The notes beneath the pieces were generated by a model. That model ran no database searches. It saw only the letters and a program-made list of their open reading frames with translations, and was not told the origin of the DNA. Positions 1-6,495 of a DNA stretch of 8,164 nt are shown piece by piece. Source of the stretch: Selenomonadaceae bacterium (GTDB taxonomy: Bacteria > Bacillota > Negativicutes > Selenomonadales > Selenomonadaceae); assembly GCA_017484235.1 (NCBI GenBank), contig JAFUTM010000301.1, positions 1-8,164 of the forward strand, read 5' to 3'. Position numbers and translations under genes: made by a program. The number at the start of each line of letters is the position of its first letter. The first letter of the stretch is position 1.

Positions 1-33
1 ATAATCACAATAATGATTTAACTTAACATAAAT

Positions 34-84
34 GGGCGATTCGTCCTCCACTTGTAAGAGTGATGGATAAATCGCCCTATTTTT
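34..84 (+). terminator. Rho-independent terminator of an upstream gene outside the window
   Basis: GGGCGATT (34-41) pairs perfectly with AATCGCCC (70-77). Inside it a second helix forms between CACTT (49-53) and GAGTG (58-62) around a GTAA loop. The stem is followed by TATTTTT (78-84). The T-run lies on the right side only, so the terminator works on the plus strand and must end a transcript that begins left of the window. Bases 1-33 show no recognisable coding sequence. Confidence 0.8.
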
Positions 85-113
85 ATTGACGTGCTTAGAT
101 GTAAAGTTTCCTC

Positions 114-182
114 AAAATTCACAGAAAATTCATGAAAATTATTGAAAAGGCTTGACAAACAGTTATTTCTATTTACTAATAT
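114..182 (+). promoter_or_regulatory. Candidate promoter with phased A-tracts upstream
   Basis: A perfect -35 box TTGACA lies at 152-157. The best -10 is TAATAT at 177-182 (19-bp spacer, somewhat long); TACTAA at 174-179 (16-bp spacer) is an alternative. Immediately upstream, A4 runs begin at 114, 125, 135 and 145, spaced 11, 10 and 10 bp. This is one helical turn each, the arrangement expected of intrinsically curved DNA or an UP element. Transcription would start near 188 and run into the terminator at 265-301, before the kinase gene. The A-tract phasing is directly seen; promoter activity is inferred. Confidence 0.45.
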
Positions 183-264
183 ATTTAGTGATTTTTTTTA
201 TTCATCTCTAACTTTTCACTGTTGACATTTTTTATTTTGTACCAAACTTGCACCCAAATTGGCT

Positions 265-301
265 AACTTCATGTCAGTGATACTGATCTTGAAGTTTTTT
301 T
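265..301 (+). terminator. Rho-independent terminator or attenuator upstream of the kinase gene
   Basis: AACTTCA (265-271) pairs with TGAAGTT (290-296). Within it TCAGT (274-278) pairs with ACTGA (282-286) around a three-base loop. A run of seven T residues follows (295-301). It lies about 140 bp upstream of the kinase start with no gene between it and the previous terminator. It must therefore end either a small RNA starting near 188 or an attenuated leader of the kinase transcript. AACTT also occurs at 210-214 and 245-249, so alternative pairing with AAGTT (292-296) is possible but unproven. Confidence 0.7.
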
Positions 302-442
302 ATATTTATTGTCACTTTGAATTAATTTTTGATGAAGAAATATAGCAATAAATTACGAAAACAACTCTGGGGCGGACATCTTTGGCATCCAAATTATTTT
401 ATTATAAAACTATTTAAACGCTTTTGACATCAGGAGGAAATT
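302..442 (+). promoter_or_regulatory. Kinase gene 5' region with strong ribosome binding site
   Basis: AGGAGG at 432-437 lies five bases before the ATG at 443 and fixes that start. A weak promoter candidate is TTGAAT (317-322) with TATAGC (341-346) at 18-bp spacing. It is the only one I find between the terminator at 265-301 and the gene. No riboswitch fold is recognised here. Confidence 0.4.
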
Positions 443-1150
443 ATGAATAAAATTAAAGATAAAAGAGCCATGAGCGGCGAGGAAAAACGCGCCGCCATCA
501 AAACAATCTTGTTGTCGGCTACGGTGATTACATTCTTTGTGGCAATAATATTGTCCTATTATAATATGCTCTACAACAATACGCGTGATAATATTATCAA
601 AGACGGACAGACAGCCGCCATGCAGTCTACAGCCTATCTTGACGAATATCTTTCAATAGCAATTCACGCGGTTGAACTCACGTCATATACTCTGGACGAT
701 ATGATTAAAAATAATCGCACAAATGGAGAAATACTGGAGTATTTAAAATGGCAGTCAACAGCAGTCAGCAGTACCGTGTTTGAAAATTTCACAGGAATAT
801 ACGGCTATATTAACGACAGCTTCATCGACAGTATAGGCTGGGCACCTGATCCTGGTGAATATTTTGTGGCAACGGAACGCCCATGGTACGTCGCGCCAAT
901 GGCAAATAATGGAAAACTTACTATTGTTGATCCATATCTTGATGCTCAAACTAAAACGATTAATATGGCAGTCGGCAAAAGACTTGCAGACGGCAAAAGT
1001 GTGATAGCCATTGACATAGCACTGGACAGGATACAAAAAATTATTGAAAAAACTGTAGAGTCAGGCAAAGTCGACTATGTAGCCATAATGGACAGCAATG
1101 ATAAAGTAGCAGCTCATTCCGACAAGCAACAGAAATATTTCGCCCATTGA
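443..1150 (+). CDS. Fragment 1: N-terminal membrane anchor and Cache sensor domain
   Basis: This 235-residue fragment has a short basic cytoplasmic start and one transmembrane helix at about residues 21-41. An extracellular dCache_1-type sensor follows. Cache hallmarks are RPWY (146-149), the PYLD strand (164-167) and the SVIAIDI segment (186-192) that closes the distal lobe. The second, membrane-proximal lobe begins at about 211 (DYVAIMDSND) but ends after only some 25 residues at the TGA. Normal relatives carry many more residues before TM2, so this lobe is nearly absent. AGGAGG five bases upstream makes translation of this piece likely. The product would be an anchored sensor without a kinase, and ligand binding cannot be predicted. 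Confidence 0.75.
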   Translation: MNKIKDKRAMSGEEKRAAIKTILLSATVITFFVAIILSYYNMLYNNTRDNIIKDGQTAAMQSTAYLDEYLSIAIHAVELTSYTLDDMIKNNRTNGEILEYLKWQSTAVSSTVFENFTGIYGYINDSFIDSIGWAPDPGEYFVATERPWYVAPMANNGKLTIVDPYLDAQTKTINMAVGKRLADGKSVIAIDIALDRIQKIIEKTVESGKVDYVAIMDSNDKVAAHSDKQQKYFAH

Positions 1151-1158
1151 AGTAGATT

Positions 1159-2604
1159 GTGATAGTCACAATCGTGGTGGTGGTCGCCATTGTGCTCATT
1201 CTTTCGTATATACTGAACAAGTCCAATCAGAGATACCAAATGGCAAGGCAGCTTAATGAAGAGCTTTCTTCACTCTCGAATATTTATTTATTGGTGTATG
1301 ATATAGACATCATAGGAAACACTTTCAAAGAGATTAAGTCGGAGGCTTTGGCAGATGATGAGCTGTCGGAAGATGAAAACAGAAGTGCAAGTTCTATATT
1401 GGAGGACTTTATACGAAATAAGGTAAACGATGTATCCTTAAACGATATGATTAACTTTGTAAATATAAATACCTTAAACGAACGCCTGCACGATTCCGAA
1501 ACCGTAGCGCTTGAATATCGAAACAAGGCTAATAAATGGAGACGCGCACGCTTTATTGAAACACAACGACAAAAGAATGGCAATGTAACTCATGTACTCT
1601 GGCTTATAGAAGATATTGACAAGGAAAAGACGGAACGCGATACGCTCATAAACCTTTCAGAGCGTGCCTTTGCTGCAAGTGACGCGAAATCTTCCTTCCT
1701 CTCCAATATGTCACACGAGATACGCACGCCTATTAATGCCATTCTCGGTATGAATGAAATGATTCTTCGTGAATGTGAAGATACTGAGATTCTCGCATAT
1801 TCGGAGAGTATCAAGACCGCCGGAAATACATTGCTGGGCCTTGTCAATGATATTCTGGACTTTTCCAAGATTGAGGCTGGAAAAATCGAAATCATTCCTG
1901 TAAATTACGATTTATCCTCTCTCATCAACGACTTGGTGAATATGATCCAGATTAAGGCAGATGATAAGGGCTTAGCACTGGCGCTGGATTTTGATAAAAA
2001 TTTGCCTAAGCTGCTACACGGTGATGAAATCCGAATTAAACAGGTCATTACAAATATTTTGACCAATTCGGTAAAATATACTGAAAAGGGAAGCATTACT
2101 TTTTCCATTGGATTCAAACGAATTGAAGATGAGCCGGACAGTGTGATACTTCTTGTCTCGGTCAAGGATACCGGCATTGGTATAAAACCGGAAGATATGA
2201 AGAAGCTGTTTATGGAATTTGAACGTATCGAAGAAGAGCGCAACCGCAATGTAGAGGGCACCGGTCTTGGTATGGCGATTACTAAGAACCTGCTGTACTT
2301 AATGGAAACTAACCTTAACGTTGAAAGTGTTTACGGTTTTGGAACGAAGTTTTCCTTTGAACTGAAACAGAAAGTGGTCAAATGGGAACCTCTGGGCAAT
2401 TACGAGGAATCTTATAAATCAAGCCTCAGTGCAAATAAAAAATACAAAGAAAAATTCATAGCTCCAGCGGCACAGCTTCTCGTGGTGGACGATAATCCGA
2501 TGAATCTCATGGTATTCAAGAGTCTACTGAAACAAACAAAAGTAAAAATTGATATGGCAAACAGTGGAGATGAAGCAATCCTGCTGACTCAAGATAAAAA
2601 ATAG
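1159..2604 (+). CDS. Fragment 2: TM2, PAS-like region, histidine kinase core and half a receiver
   Basis: The longest open frame starts at GTG 1159, but no convincing Shine-Dalgarno precedes it, so expression is doubtful. It begins with TM2 (about residues 1-19). A PAS-like region follows (about 40-155). HisKA has the H-box SHEIRTP with phospho-acceptor His186. The HATPase domain has N-box Asn299/Asn303, G1 DTGIG (337-341), an F-box-like FMEFERI (about 351-357) and G2 GTGLGM (367-372). A receiver starts at about 439 with the acidic pair Asp444-Asp445. The frame ends at TAG after residue 481, before receiver strand 3, so the phospho-acceptor Asp is missing. The kinase core looks catalytically complete; the intramolecular relay is not. 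Confidence 0.75.
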   Translation: MIVTIVVVVAIVLILSYILNKSNQRYQMARQLNEELSSLSNIYLLVYDIDIIGNTFKEIKSEALADDELSEDENRSASSILEDFIRNKVNDVSLNDMINFVNINTLNERLHDSETVALEYRNKANKWRRARFIETQRQKNGNVTHVLWLIEDIDKEKTERDTLINLSERAFAASDAKSSFLSNMSHEIRTPINAILGMNEMILRECEDTEILAYSESIKTAGNTLLGLVNDILDFSKIEAGKIEIIPVNYDLSSLINDLVNMIQIKADDKGLALALDFDKNLPKLLHGDEIRIKQVITNILTNSVKYTEKGSITFSIGFKRIEDEPDSVILLVSVKDTGIGIKPEDMKKLFMEFERIEEERNRNVEGTGLGMAITKNLLYLMETNLNVESVYGFGTKFSFELKQKVVKWEPLGNYEESYKSSLSANKKYKEKFIAPAAQLLVVDDNPMNLMVFKSLLKQTKVKIDMANSGDEAILLTQDKK

Positions 2605-2628
2605 GACATCATCTTCTTAGATCATCGT

Positions 2629-3480
2629 ATGCCTGGTATGGACGGCATTGAGACGCTGCACGAAATTCGGCGAGAACTGAAAAATCCTAACCTCCATACG
2701 ATTGCTATCTGTCTAACGGCAAATGCAATAAGCGGTGCGCGTGAACAGTATATGGCAGAAGGCTTTGACAATTACCTGACTAAACCTATTGATTCAGGGA
2801 AATTAGAAGAAATGCTGATGACTTATCTGCCTAAAAAGAAGATTGAGATGTCAAAAGGTAAATACTCGGACGATAAGAGCACGGCGAAAGTGGAAATTCC
2901 AGCAATTCTTGCGCCTCTTAATGGAAAGGATTGGATTGATCTTACAGTCGGCATTAAAAATAGCGGTTCCGTCGATGCGTATATGCCGCTTCTCAAGATA
3001 TTTTACGAATCAATGTACGAAAAAGCAGGGGAAATTGAAAAATTCTACAGTGAAGGAGATATCAAAAATTATACTATCAAAGTACACGCGCTGAAAAGCT
3101 CGGCAAAAATTATTGGGGCGATAGAATTTGCTGATAAGGCGCAGAAACTTGAAGATGCAGGTAAGAACGGCGATATTGACTATATTCACGAGCATCATTC
3201 AGAGTTTATGAACGCTTACCGAACATTCCATGAGCCTTTGGCGCAGATTTTTGAAGGCAATGACGAAGACAAGCCGGAAGCTGACGCAGATTTAATGGCT
3301 GCTGTGTATGAGGAAATTAAGTCAGCGGCTGAAGAAATGGACAGCGACCGTTTAGATGCTATTTTTGAAGAAATAAGTGAATATCGTATACCGGCGGCTG
3401 AAGAAAAACTCTGGAAGCAGATAAAAAGTGCTGCGGATCGATTTGATTACGAAGCAATTCAGTCGATCTTGAAGAAATAA
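2629..3480 (+). CDS. Fragment 3: C-terminal half of receiver, HPt domain and helical tail
   Basis: This piece lies in the same frame as fragment 2. The eight codons between the amber stop and the ATG at 2629 read DIIFLDHR and contain the receiver phospho-acceptor Asp (codon 2620-2622). A product started at 2629 therefore lacks it. The rest includes receiver Thr30 (LTANA) and Lys52 (TKP). An HPt domain spans about 110-215, with phospho-acceptor His153 in KVHALKSSA. A helical tail (about 218-283) contains two similar units, at 230-249 and 265-280. No Shine-Dalgarno precedes 2629, so independent translation is unlikely. Read through the TAG, the domain would be normal. Confidence 0.7.
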   Translation: MPGMDGIETLHEIRRELKNPNLHTIAICLTANAISGAREQYMAEGFDNYLTKPIDSGKLEEMLMTYLPKKKIEMSKGKYSDDKSTAKVEIPAILAPLNGKDWIDLTVGIKNSGSVDAYMPLLKIFYESMYEKAGEIEKFYSEGDIKNYTIKVHALKSSAKIIGAIEFADKAQKLEDAGKNGDIDYIHEHHSEFMNAYRTFHEPLAQIFEGNDEDKPEADADLMAAVYEEIKSAAEEMDSDRLDAIFEEISEYRIPAAEEKLWKQIKSAADRFDYEAIQSILKK

Positions 3481-3506
3481 TATAAAATTCTTATGAAAAT
3501 TAATGG

Positions 3507-3511
3507 GGAGG
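3507..3511 (+). promoter_or_regulatory. Ribosome binding site deciding the TTG start of the dual-receiver gene
   Basis: GGAGG sits nine bases before TTG at 3521. It overlaps codons 2 and 3 of the longer reading that starts at ATG 3503, which argues that the longer start is not used. Confidence 0.65.
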
Positions 3512-3520
3512 CTTATTGCA

Positions 3521-4291
3521 TTGATTGAGGAAAAGAAAAATATCGTTATTTTGATGTACCAATACAGCATTGTCGTGAAGGGAATCGAAAAGAAATTACA
3601 GGATATCGGATATAACGTCACCGTTCACGTGGGCAATGTCGATAAGCTGGCAGAATATATGAAGAAAACCAGTTTATTTATTGTTTATTTTCCAAATGAC
3701 CTCATGTCAAAAATCATAGGTGACGAAATCGAGATAAAATATCTGGCGAAAACTGAAGAAATAATTCGACACTATGAATGCCCTATGATTATCATCGGCG
3801 AACAAGCGGATCGTCCAAAATTGATAGAACTTCTTCCTTATTGGAATAATTATGAATGGATTGATCGTCCGGTAAAAATGAATATCTTTGGGATAATGGT
3901 GGAACACGCGATATTATCTTCCAATAAGAAGGGCGAAAAACACATCTTGATAGTAGATGATGATCCGTCTTATGCCAAAATGGTAAAAGAATGGCTCAAG
4001 GACACGTATAAGGTTCACGTCGTCACGAATGGACTGCAAGTACTCACATTTTTAGAGAAAAATCCGATAGACCTCATTCTGCTTGACTACGAGATGCCAG
4101 AAATCAATGGGCCGCAGGTGCTTCAGATACTCCGGCAAGAGCCAACGACGCGGCTAATACCAGTGATATTCTTAACAGGTGTTGACTCAAAAGAAAATGT
4201 AATGAAAGTAATGGATATGAAGCCTAACGGCTATATACTAAAATCCACAACGAAGGAACAGCTGCTGGATTACTTGAAGGAAAAGATTTAA
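3521..4291 (+). CDS. Response regulator with a degenerate N-terminal and an intact C-terminal receiver domain
   Basis: I choose TTG at 3521 as start (256 residues) because GGAGG (3507-3511) lies nine bases before it. The in-frame ATG at 3503 would place that motif inside the gene and has no ribosome site of its own. Residues 1-135 look like a receiver fold that has lost its active site. They show short alternating strands (VILMY, LFIVYF, MIIIG) and a late DRPV, but no acidic pair or phospho-acceptor at the expected places. Residues about 140-256 form a complete receiver: Asp146-148, phospho-acceptor Asp189 (LLDYEMP), Thr219 (LTG) and Lys241 (ILKS). There is no DNA-binding or enzymatic output domain, so it probably acts by protein contact or as a phosphate intermediate. 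It follows the kinase remnant by 40 bp and a strong terminator follows it, so the two formed one operon. Confidence 0.85.
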   Translation: MIEEKKNIVILMYQYSIVVKGIEKKLQDIGYNVTVHVGNVDKLAEYMKKTSLFIVYFPNDLMSKIIGDEIEIKYLAKTEEIIRHYECPMIIIGEQADRPKLIELLPYWNNYEWIDRPVKMNIFGIMVEHAILSSNKKGEKHILIVDDDPSYAKMVKEWLKDTYKVHVVTNGLQVLTFLEKNPIDLILLDYEMPEINGPQVLQILRQEPTTRLIPVIFLTGVDSKENVMKVMDMKPNGYILKSTTKEQLLDYLKEKI

Positions 4292-4321
4292 TCATATATG
4301 TAACTATTATAATTGTTTTTT

Positions 4322-4364
4322 AATACTTGGATAGTAATCGAAGTTACTGTTCAGGTATTTTTTA
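4322..4364 (+). terminator. Strong Rho-independent terminator after the two-component operon
   Basis: A 16-bp stem pairs 4322-4337 (AATACTTGGATAGTAA) with 4344-4359 (TTACTGTTCAGGTATT), allowing a few G-T pairs, around a six-base loop. The 3' arm runs into a T tract ending at about 4363. It separates the signalling genes from the nuclease-like gene. Confidence 0.88.
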
Positions 4365-4393
4365 TTGATTTTTATGATATAAGGTGCTACAAT
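4365..4393 (+). promoter_or_regulatory. Sigma-70 type promoter for the HsdR-like gene
   Basis: TTGATT (4365-4370) and TACAAT (4388-4393) are separated by exactly 17 bp. TG at 4385-4386 gives an extended -10. It directly follows the preceding terminator and implies a 5' leader of about 75 bases before the ATG at 4475. It may also drive ribH. Confidence 0.7.
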
Positions 4394-4474
4394 AAAAAAT
4401 AGTGAGTTTTTCCGCTAAGATAGAAGAAGCTGAAGTGACAAAAGTAGATTTTTTAAGATGTTGGAGGAATTGTT

Positions 4475-5542
4475 ATGAGCTTTAGCGAGGATATAATTGC
4501 TTTTACTAATCGCCTTAAAACCTTAAAGACAAGAATACAGACAGAAGAAGCTACAAAAACATCAATGATAATGCCTTTCTTTCAATTATTAGGTTATGAT
4601 GTATTTAACCCAATGGAATTCGTGCCTGAATACACAGCAGATATTGGAATAAAAAAAGGCGAAAAAGTGGATTATGCAATATTAGACAAAAAGCAAAATC
4701 CTTTAATGCTCATTGAAGCAAAATGTTGTGGTGAAAATCTCAATAAACACGGCTCACAATTATTTAGGTATTTTACGGTCACAGCTGCTAAAATTGGTAT
4801 TTTGACAAATGGTACAACGTATCAATTTTATAGTGATTTAGAAGCACAAAACAAGATGGATAAAAAGCCATTTTTAGTGATTAATCTTTTGTCAATAAAA
4901 GAAAATAATATTCTTGAATTACAAAGATTTACGAAATCGGCTTTTGATGTGAATACCGTCATAGCTAAAGCTGCAGAATTAAAATATAACAATCAAGTTA
5001 AACAATTTTTGTCAAAACAATTTATGGAACCAGATGAGACTTTTGTAACTTATATCGTGTCTAATATATATCAAGGTCGAAAAACTCAACGAGTAATTGA
5101 CGATTTTAAACCAATAGTCAAAAATGCAGTAGTTCAACTCATAAATGATAAAACAAGTGAAAGATTGCAGAGTGCATTGAAGAATAATGATGCCGTTCCG
5201 TCACCACGTAAAAAACAAAATGTAAAAACTGAAAGTCCTAAAGATGAAAAATCATTATTATTAAATGAAAAAATGGAAATCTTTTATATAATAAAGTCCT
5301 TAGTTTACGATTCTCTTGATAAACATAAATTGACATATAAAGATAATGAATCATTGTTTGAAATTATGCTTGATGGCAATAATAATAAATGGATTTGCAG
5401 ATTAAACCTTGAGGAAGGCATAATATATATGAATCTACCCTCAAGTGATAAATCGTACACTAAACGGAAAATGAAATCTCCAGAAGATATATATTTTTAC
5501 AAAAATCAAATGTGTGAAATCACAAAAAATAATCTGACATAA
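4475..5542 (+). CDS. Stand-alone protein with HsdR-type N-terminal PD-(D/E)XK nuclease domain
   Basis: This 355-residue protein starts at an ATG preceded by GGAGG (4463-4467). Residues about 15-140 match the type I restriction HsdR N-terminal nuclease fold. Visible elements are Glu24/Glu25, Asp66 (GEKVDYAI), Glu81-Ala-Lys83 (LIEAK, the E-x-K pair), Gln95 (QLFRYF) and LTNG (110-113). A charged linker (about 235-260) leads to a C-terminal domain (about 265-350) that I know from proteins of this kind. There is no helicase motor, and no HsdM or HsdS gene is in view, so this is not a classical type I system. A defence or DNA-processing role is inference. Compared with its neighbours the gene is clearly richer in A/T, with many AAA, TTA, AAT and ATA codons. 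Together with its own promoter this suggests acquisition by transfer. It ends just before the ribH ribosome site. Confidence 0.8.
   Translation: MSFSEDIIAFTNRLKTLKTRIQTEEATKTSMIMPFFQLLGYDVFNPMEFVPEYTADIGIKKGEKVDYAILDKKQNPLMLIEAKCCGENLNKHGSQLFRYFTVTAAKIGILTNGTTYQFYSDLEAQNKMDKKPFLVINLLSIKENNILELQRFTKSAFDVNTVIAKAAELKYNNQVKQFLSKQFMEPDETFVTYIVSNIYQGRKTQRVIDDFKPIVKNAVVQLINDKTSERLQSALKNNDAVPSPRKKQNVKTESPKDEKSLLLNEKMEIFYIIKSLVYDSLDKHKLTYKDNESLFEIMLDGNNNKWICRLNLEEGIIYMNLPSSDKSYTKRKMKSPEDIYFYKNQMCEITKNNLT
5395..5424 (+). promoter_or_regulatory. Weak candidate internal promoter for ribH
   Basis: TTGCAG (5395-5400) and CATAAT (5419-5424) are 18 bp apart near the 3' end of the HsdR-like gene. AT-rich coding DNA often gives such matches by chance. 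I list it because ribH has no other visible promoter. Confidence 0.2.
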
Positions 5543-5561
5543 AATAAAGGGAGTGTTACAA

Positions 5562-6020
5562 ATGATTTATGAGGGCAAAGTTAATGGTCGAGGATTAAAG
5601 TTTGCGATTGTCGTGTCACGCTTTAATGAGTTCATTACAAGTAAACTTTTGGGCGGTGCATTGGACACGTTGAAACGCCACGAGACGAACGAAGACGACA
5701 TTGATACTTTCTGGGTGCCAGGTGCATTTGAAATTCCACTGGTTGCCAAAAAGCTGGCAGCAAGTAAAAAATATGATGCTGTAATTTGTCTTGGCGCGGT
5801 TATTCGCGGCTCAACAAGTCATTATGATTATGTCTGCAATGAAGTCTCAAAGGGTATTGCACAAGTTTCTATGAGTACAGAAGTGCCGACGATTTTCGGT
5901 GTTGTGACTACTGAAAATATTGAACAGGCAATCGAACGCGCCGGCACGAAAGCTGGCAACAAAGGATCAGATGCAGCAGTATCGGCAATGGAGATGGCCA
6001 ATCTTTTGAAATTAATGTAA
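5562..6020 (+). CDS. ribH: 6,7-dimethyl-8-ribityllumazine synthase
   Basis: This enzyme condenses 5-amino-6-ribitylamino-uracil with 3,4-dihydroxy-2-butanone 4-phosphate, the penultimate step of riboflavin synthesis. Family members usually form cytosolic pentamers or 60-subunit capsids. The 152 residues closely follow the B. subtilis enzyme in length and sequence. Active-site residues seen are Phe21 (SRFN), the WVPGAFEIP strand (51-59), the GAVIRG phosphate loop (78-83), His87 (SHYDYV) and Arg126 (ERAGTKAGNKG). Start: GGGAG (5549-5553) lies eight bases before ATG 5562; a GTG at 5553 would overlap that site and add three residues. No ribD, ribE or ribBA is adjacent, and I see no FMN riboswitch upstream. 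Only 19 bp separate it from the HsdR-like gene, so it may be co-transcribed with it. Confidence 0.96.
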   Translation: MIYEGKVNGRGLKFAIVVSRFNEFITSKLLGGALDTLKRHETNEDDIDTFWVPGAFEIPLVAKKLAASKKYDAVICLGAVIRGSTSHYDYVCNEVSKGIAQVSMSTEVPTIFGVVTTENIEQAIERAGTKAGNKGSDAAVSAMEMANLLKLM

Positions 6021-6126
6021 ACTGAAAAATTGTATTTGCCGGAAATTTGAAAATTGAGTTTGCTTGATGAATGTTATTTTCAAATATATTAATTAAAGAA
6101 TATCCAGAGAATAAGTTGGTGGTTTT

Positions 6127-6495
6127 ATGCAACTAAAAAAGATCATTACTCCTTTGACGGTCTGCAAAATAGACAATGTAAAAGACATTAATTTTAATGG
6201 CAAATTCGTCTTTGTCGGCAAAACGGAAACGGAGATTTCACTGGTTTGTGAGACAGAGTACACTCCGATTAATACTATTGAACGTGAAGACGGCTGGCTC
6301 GGTTTTGGAATTGTTGGTCAGCTTGATTTTTCTCTGATTGGCATAATCGCAAAAATCTCAGATATTCTGGCAAAACAAAATATCGGCATCTTCGTCATTT
6401 CAACTTACGATACCGATTATGTATTAGTCAAGTCTCAAAATTATGATAAAGCTTTAAAATCTTTGGAAACTGCAGGATACCAAATTATTGATTAA
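6127..6495 (+). CDS. Small ACT-domain protein (COG3603-like)
   Basis: This 122-residue protein resembles the COG3603 / ACT_7 group of free-standing ACT proteins, which are thought to bind amino acids; the ligand here is unknown. Residues about 1-55 form a first ACT-like half (FVFVGKTETEISLVCE). Residues about 57-122 form a clearer ACT domain: GFGIVGQLDFSLIGIIAKIS, then the signature ISTYDTDYVLVK (91-102), and a closing helix before AGYQI. It has no enzyme domain, so it is likely a sensor or regulatory subunit. GGTGG (6118-6122) lies four bases before the ATG. It follows ribH by 106 bp, where only a poor promoter match (TATATT at 6085-6090) is seen. Its last 11 bases overlap the end of bioA on the other strand. 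Confidence 0.8.
   Translation: MQLKKIITPLTVCKIDNVKDINFNGKFVFVGKTETEISLVCETEYTPINTIEREDGWLGFGIVGQLDFSLIGIIAKISDILAKQNIGIFVISTYDTDYVLVKSQNYDKALKSLETAGYQIID

Larger units (their letters stand above)
443..3480 (+). pseudogene. Broken membrane hybrid sensor histidine kinase (Cache-PAS-HisKA-HATPase-REC-HPt)
   Basis: Three consecutive open frames together encode one hybrid kinase of roughly 1000 residues: TM1, extracellular Cache sensor, TM2, PAS-like region, HisKA, HATPase, receiver, HPt and a helical tail. There are two lesions. The first, at about 1140-1158, combines a frame change with stops in both relevant frames: TGA at 1148-1150 in the sensor frame and TAG at 1153-1155 in the kinase frame. 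It also appears to remove most of the membrane-proximal Cache lobe. The second is an in-frame TAG at 2602-2604 inside the receiver, where families of this type usually have a Tyr or similar residue. The flanking domains are otherwise well conserved, so inactivation looks recent. Sequencing error could explain the amber codon but less easily the missing sensor segment. The next gene (from 3521) was probably its partner. Confidence 0.8.

Noticed and set aside
222..250. Second TTGACA at 222-227 as a promoter
   Set aside because: No acceptable -10 box follows at 15-19 bp.
381..400. TTTGG-CAT-CCAAA hairpin followed by TTATTTT as a further terminator
   Set aside because: The stem is only five base pairs with a three-base loop and a broken T-run, and it lies just before the kinase ribosome site.
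424..429. TTGACA immediately before the kinase ribosome site as a -35 box
   Set aside because: Its -10 would fall inside the coding start and no match is there.
755..2261. Minus-strand open frames opposite the kinase fragments
   Set aside because: Their translations lack domain features and mirror the codon pattern of the kinase on the plus strand.
443..3480. A genetic code in which TAG or TGA encodes an amino acid, explaining the split kinase
   Set aside because: The first break involves a change of frame and missing sequence, which recoding cannot repair. The other genes in the window have no internal in-frame stops.
3503..3520. ATG at 3503 as start of the dual-receiver gene
   Set aside because: It has no ribosome site upstream, and the GGAGG motif lies inside this extension, correctly spaced for TTG at 3521.
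4475..5542. Complete type I restriction-modification system
   Set aside because: Only the HsdR-type N-terminal nuclease part is present. No helicase motifs and no hsdM or hsdS genes are found around it.
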